Position numbers and translations under genes: made by a program | Shown here: piece by piece, positions 43,982-44,228 of the stretch | Numbering within the stretch: the stretch's first letter is position 1 | Layout: every line of letters begins with the position of its first letter | Source of the DNA: a virus | Direction: 5' to 3' (one strand) | Length of the DNA stretch: 44,228 bases | IMG/VR virus record: IMGVR_UViG_3300030339_000083 | Span: 1 to 44,228 of that record | Notes under the pieces: model-generated | Told to the model about the DNA's origin: nothing | Seen by the model: only the letters and a program-made list of their open reading frames with translations | Databases searched by the model: none

Positions 43982-44228
43982 GTGATTTGATTGATAGAGA
44001 TGCACTAATCGAGGATATCAAACGCAAACAATCAAACGGATTCCCTGCAAATGAAAACTTGTCCGACTATGCCGTTTCGTGCGCTGCTCACGCTCCCGTA
44101 ATAGATGCCGTCGAAGTCAGACACGGAGAATGGATTGATACATCTGCAATAAACGGATATGGGCAGTGCGTATGCGAATGTTCTATTTGCGGCAAACATG
44201 AAGTCGCAACCAGAGATAAGAAATATTG
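43969..44228 (+). repeat. Long direct repeat, copy 3
   Basis: Identical to 15-274 and 1925-2184 over 260 bases, ending at the last base the three copies share. The upstream flank differs from the other two. This is either the same locus as copy 1 in a circular molecule or a third copy at which the assembly stopped. Confidence 0.95.
43978..44228 (+). CDS. LIDRDAL-type zinc-ribbon microprotein, partial copy 3
   Basis: The first 83 codons of the same zinc-ribbon protein as at 24 and 1934, cut by the end of the window. Its start overlaps the previous stop (ATGA), unlike copy 1, whose upstream context is missing, which supports the view that this is the true left flank of copy 1 in a circle. Nucleotide identity is complete, including synonymous positions. 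Confidence 0.8.
   Translation, partial: MSDLIDRDALIEDIKRKQSNGFPANENLSDYAVSCAAHAPVIDAVEVRHGEWIDTSAINGYGQCVCECSICGKHEVATRDKKY

Noticed and set aside
1-44228. CRISPR array or Cas/defence operon
   Set aside because: No regularly spaced repeats of 24-40 bases with unique spacers; the RHH and CI operators are regulatory, and the repeats at 1, 1911 and 43969 are gene copies.
1-44228. Stop-codon reassignment as seen in some gut phages
   Set aside because: TAA, TGA and TAG all end well-supported genes with proper overlaps (for example TAG at 665-667, 40484-40486 and 37110-37112), so the standard code fits.

Overview
The window looks like a nearly complete genome of a temperate, short-tailed (podovirus-type) phage of a low-to-moderate GC Gram-positive host, most likely a gut Clostridia member. 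Evidence for the host: strong GGAGG-type ribosome binding sites, a phi-LC3-like holin with an amidase endolysin, a secreted protein with a clostridial-type copper-amine-oxidase-N (stalk) domain, and small Cys-rich gene families typical of gut Firmicutes phages. TAA, TGA and TAG are all used as stops, so I see no recoding. The two ends of the window are copies of the same repeat (15-274 equals 43969-44228), which suggests a circular or circularly permuted molecule of about 43.97 kb; gene order is only coherent if it is read as a circle.

Layout. (1) 33.2-34.8 kb: a ribbon-helix-helix (Arc/Mnt-like) repressor on the minus strand and a divergent four-gene plus-strand mini-operon, with three copies of a 14-bp operator between them and a candidate hammerhead ribozyme inside the mini-operon. 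(2) 34.8-37.4 kb: terminators, an attP core resembling the 3' end of a tmRNA/tRNA gene, tyrosine integrase, a secreted stalk-domain protein (possible lysogenic conversion gene) and an XRE (CI-like) repressor. (3) 37.4-37.55 kb: a genetic switch with overlapping divergent promoters and three 18-bp operators. (4) 37.57 kb through the contig end to 9.37 kb: one rightward early unit of about 16 kb. It holds two HTH proteins, about 25 tiny Cys-rich or zinc-ribbon proteins that look like shuffled cassettes, an ASCH-domain protein, a DUF3310 protein, a recombination set (RecE-like PDDEXK exonuclease, putative annealing protein, SSB, ERCC4 nuclease), a CHC2 primase zinc-finger protein, a VirE-type helicase and a stand-alone NrdR-like zinc ribbon. 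It ends at a bidirectional terminator (9377-9406).

(5) 32.65 kb down to 9.42 kb: the leftward late unit. Order: small terminase, noncoding gap, tRNA-Gly(UCC), three tiny genes, metallophosphoesterase, large terminase, membrane protein, C2H2-finger protein, portal, scaffold, major capsid protein, unknown head gene, P22 gp4-like and gp10-like connector/tail proteins, tail-tip protein, tail fibre, pectate-lyase-fold tailspike, two internal/ejection proteins (one 1551 aa with an LPD38-like region), and a lysis cassette. No tape measure, tail tube or sheath gene is present, which fits a podovirus.

Most worth following up: the candidate type I hammerhead ribozyme (34164-34218); the cassette-like Cys-rich array with ribosome binding sites embedded in a recurring C-terminal motif and identical 260-274 bp repeats; the RHH operator network that seems to extend to the late promoter; and an unassigned putative single-strand annealing protein.
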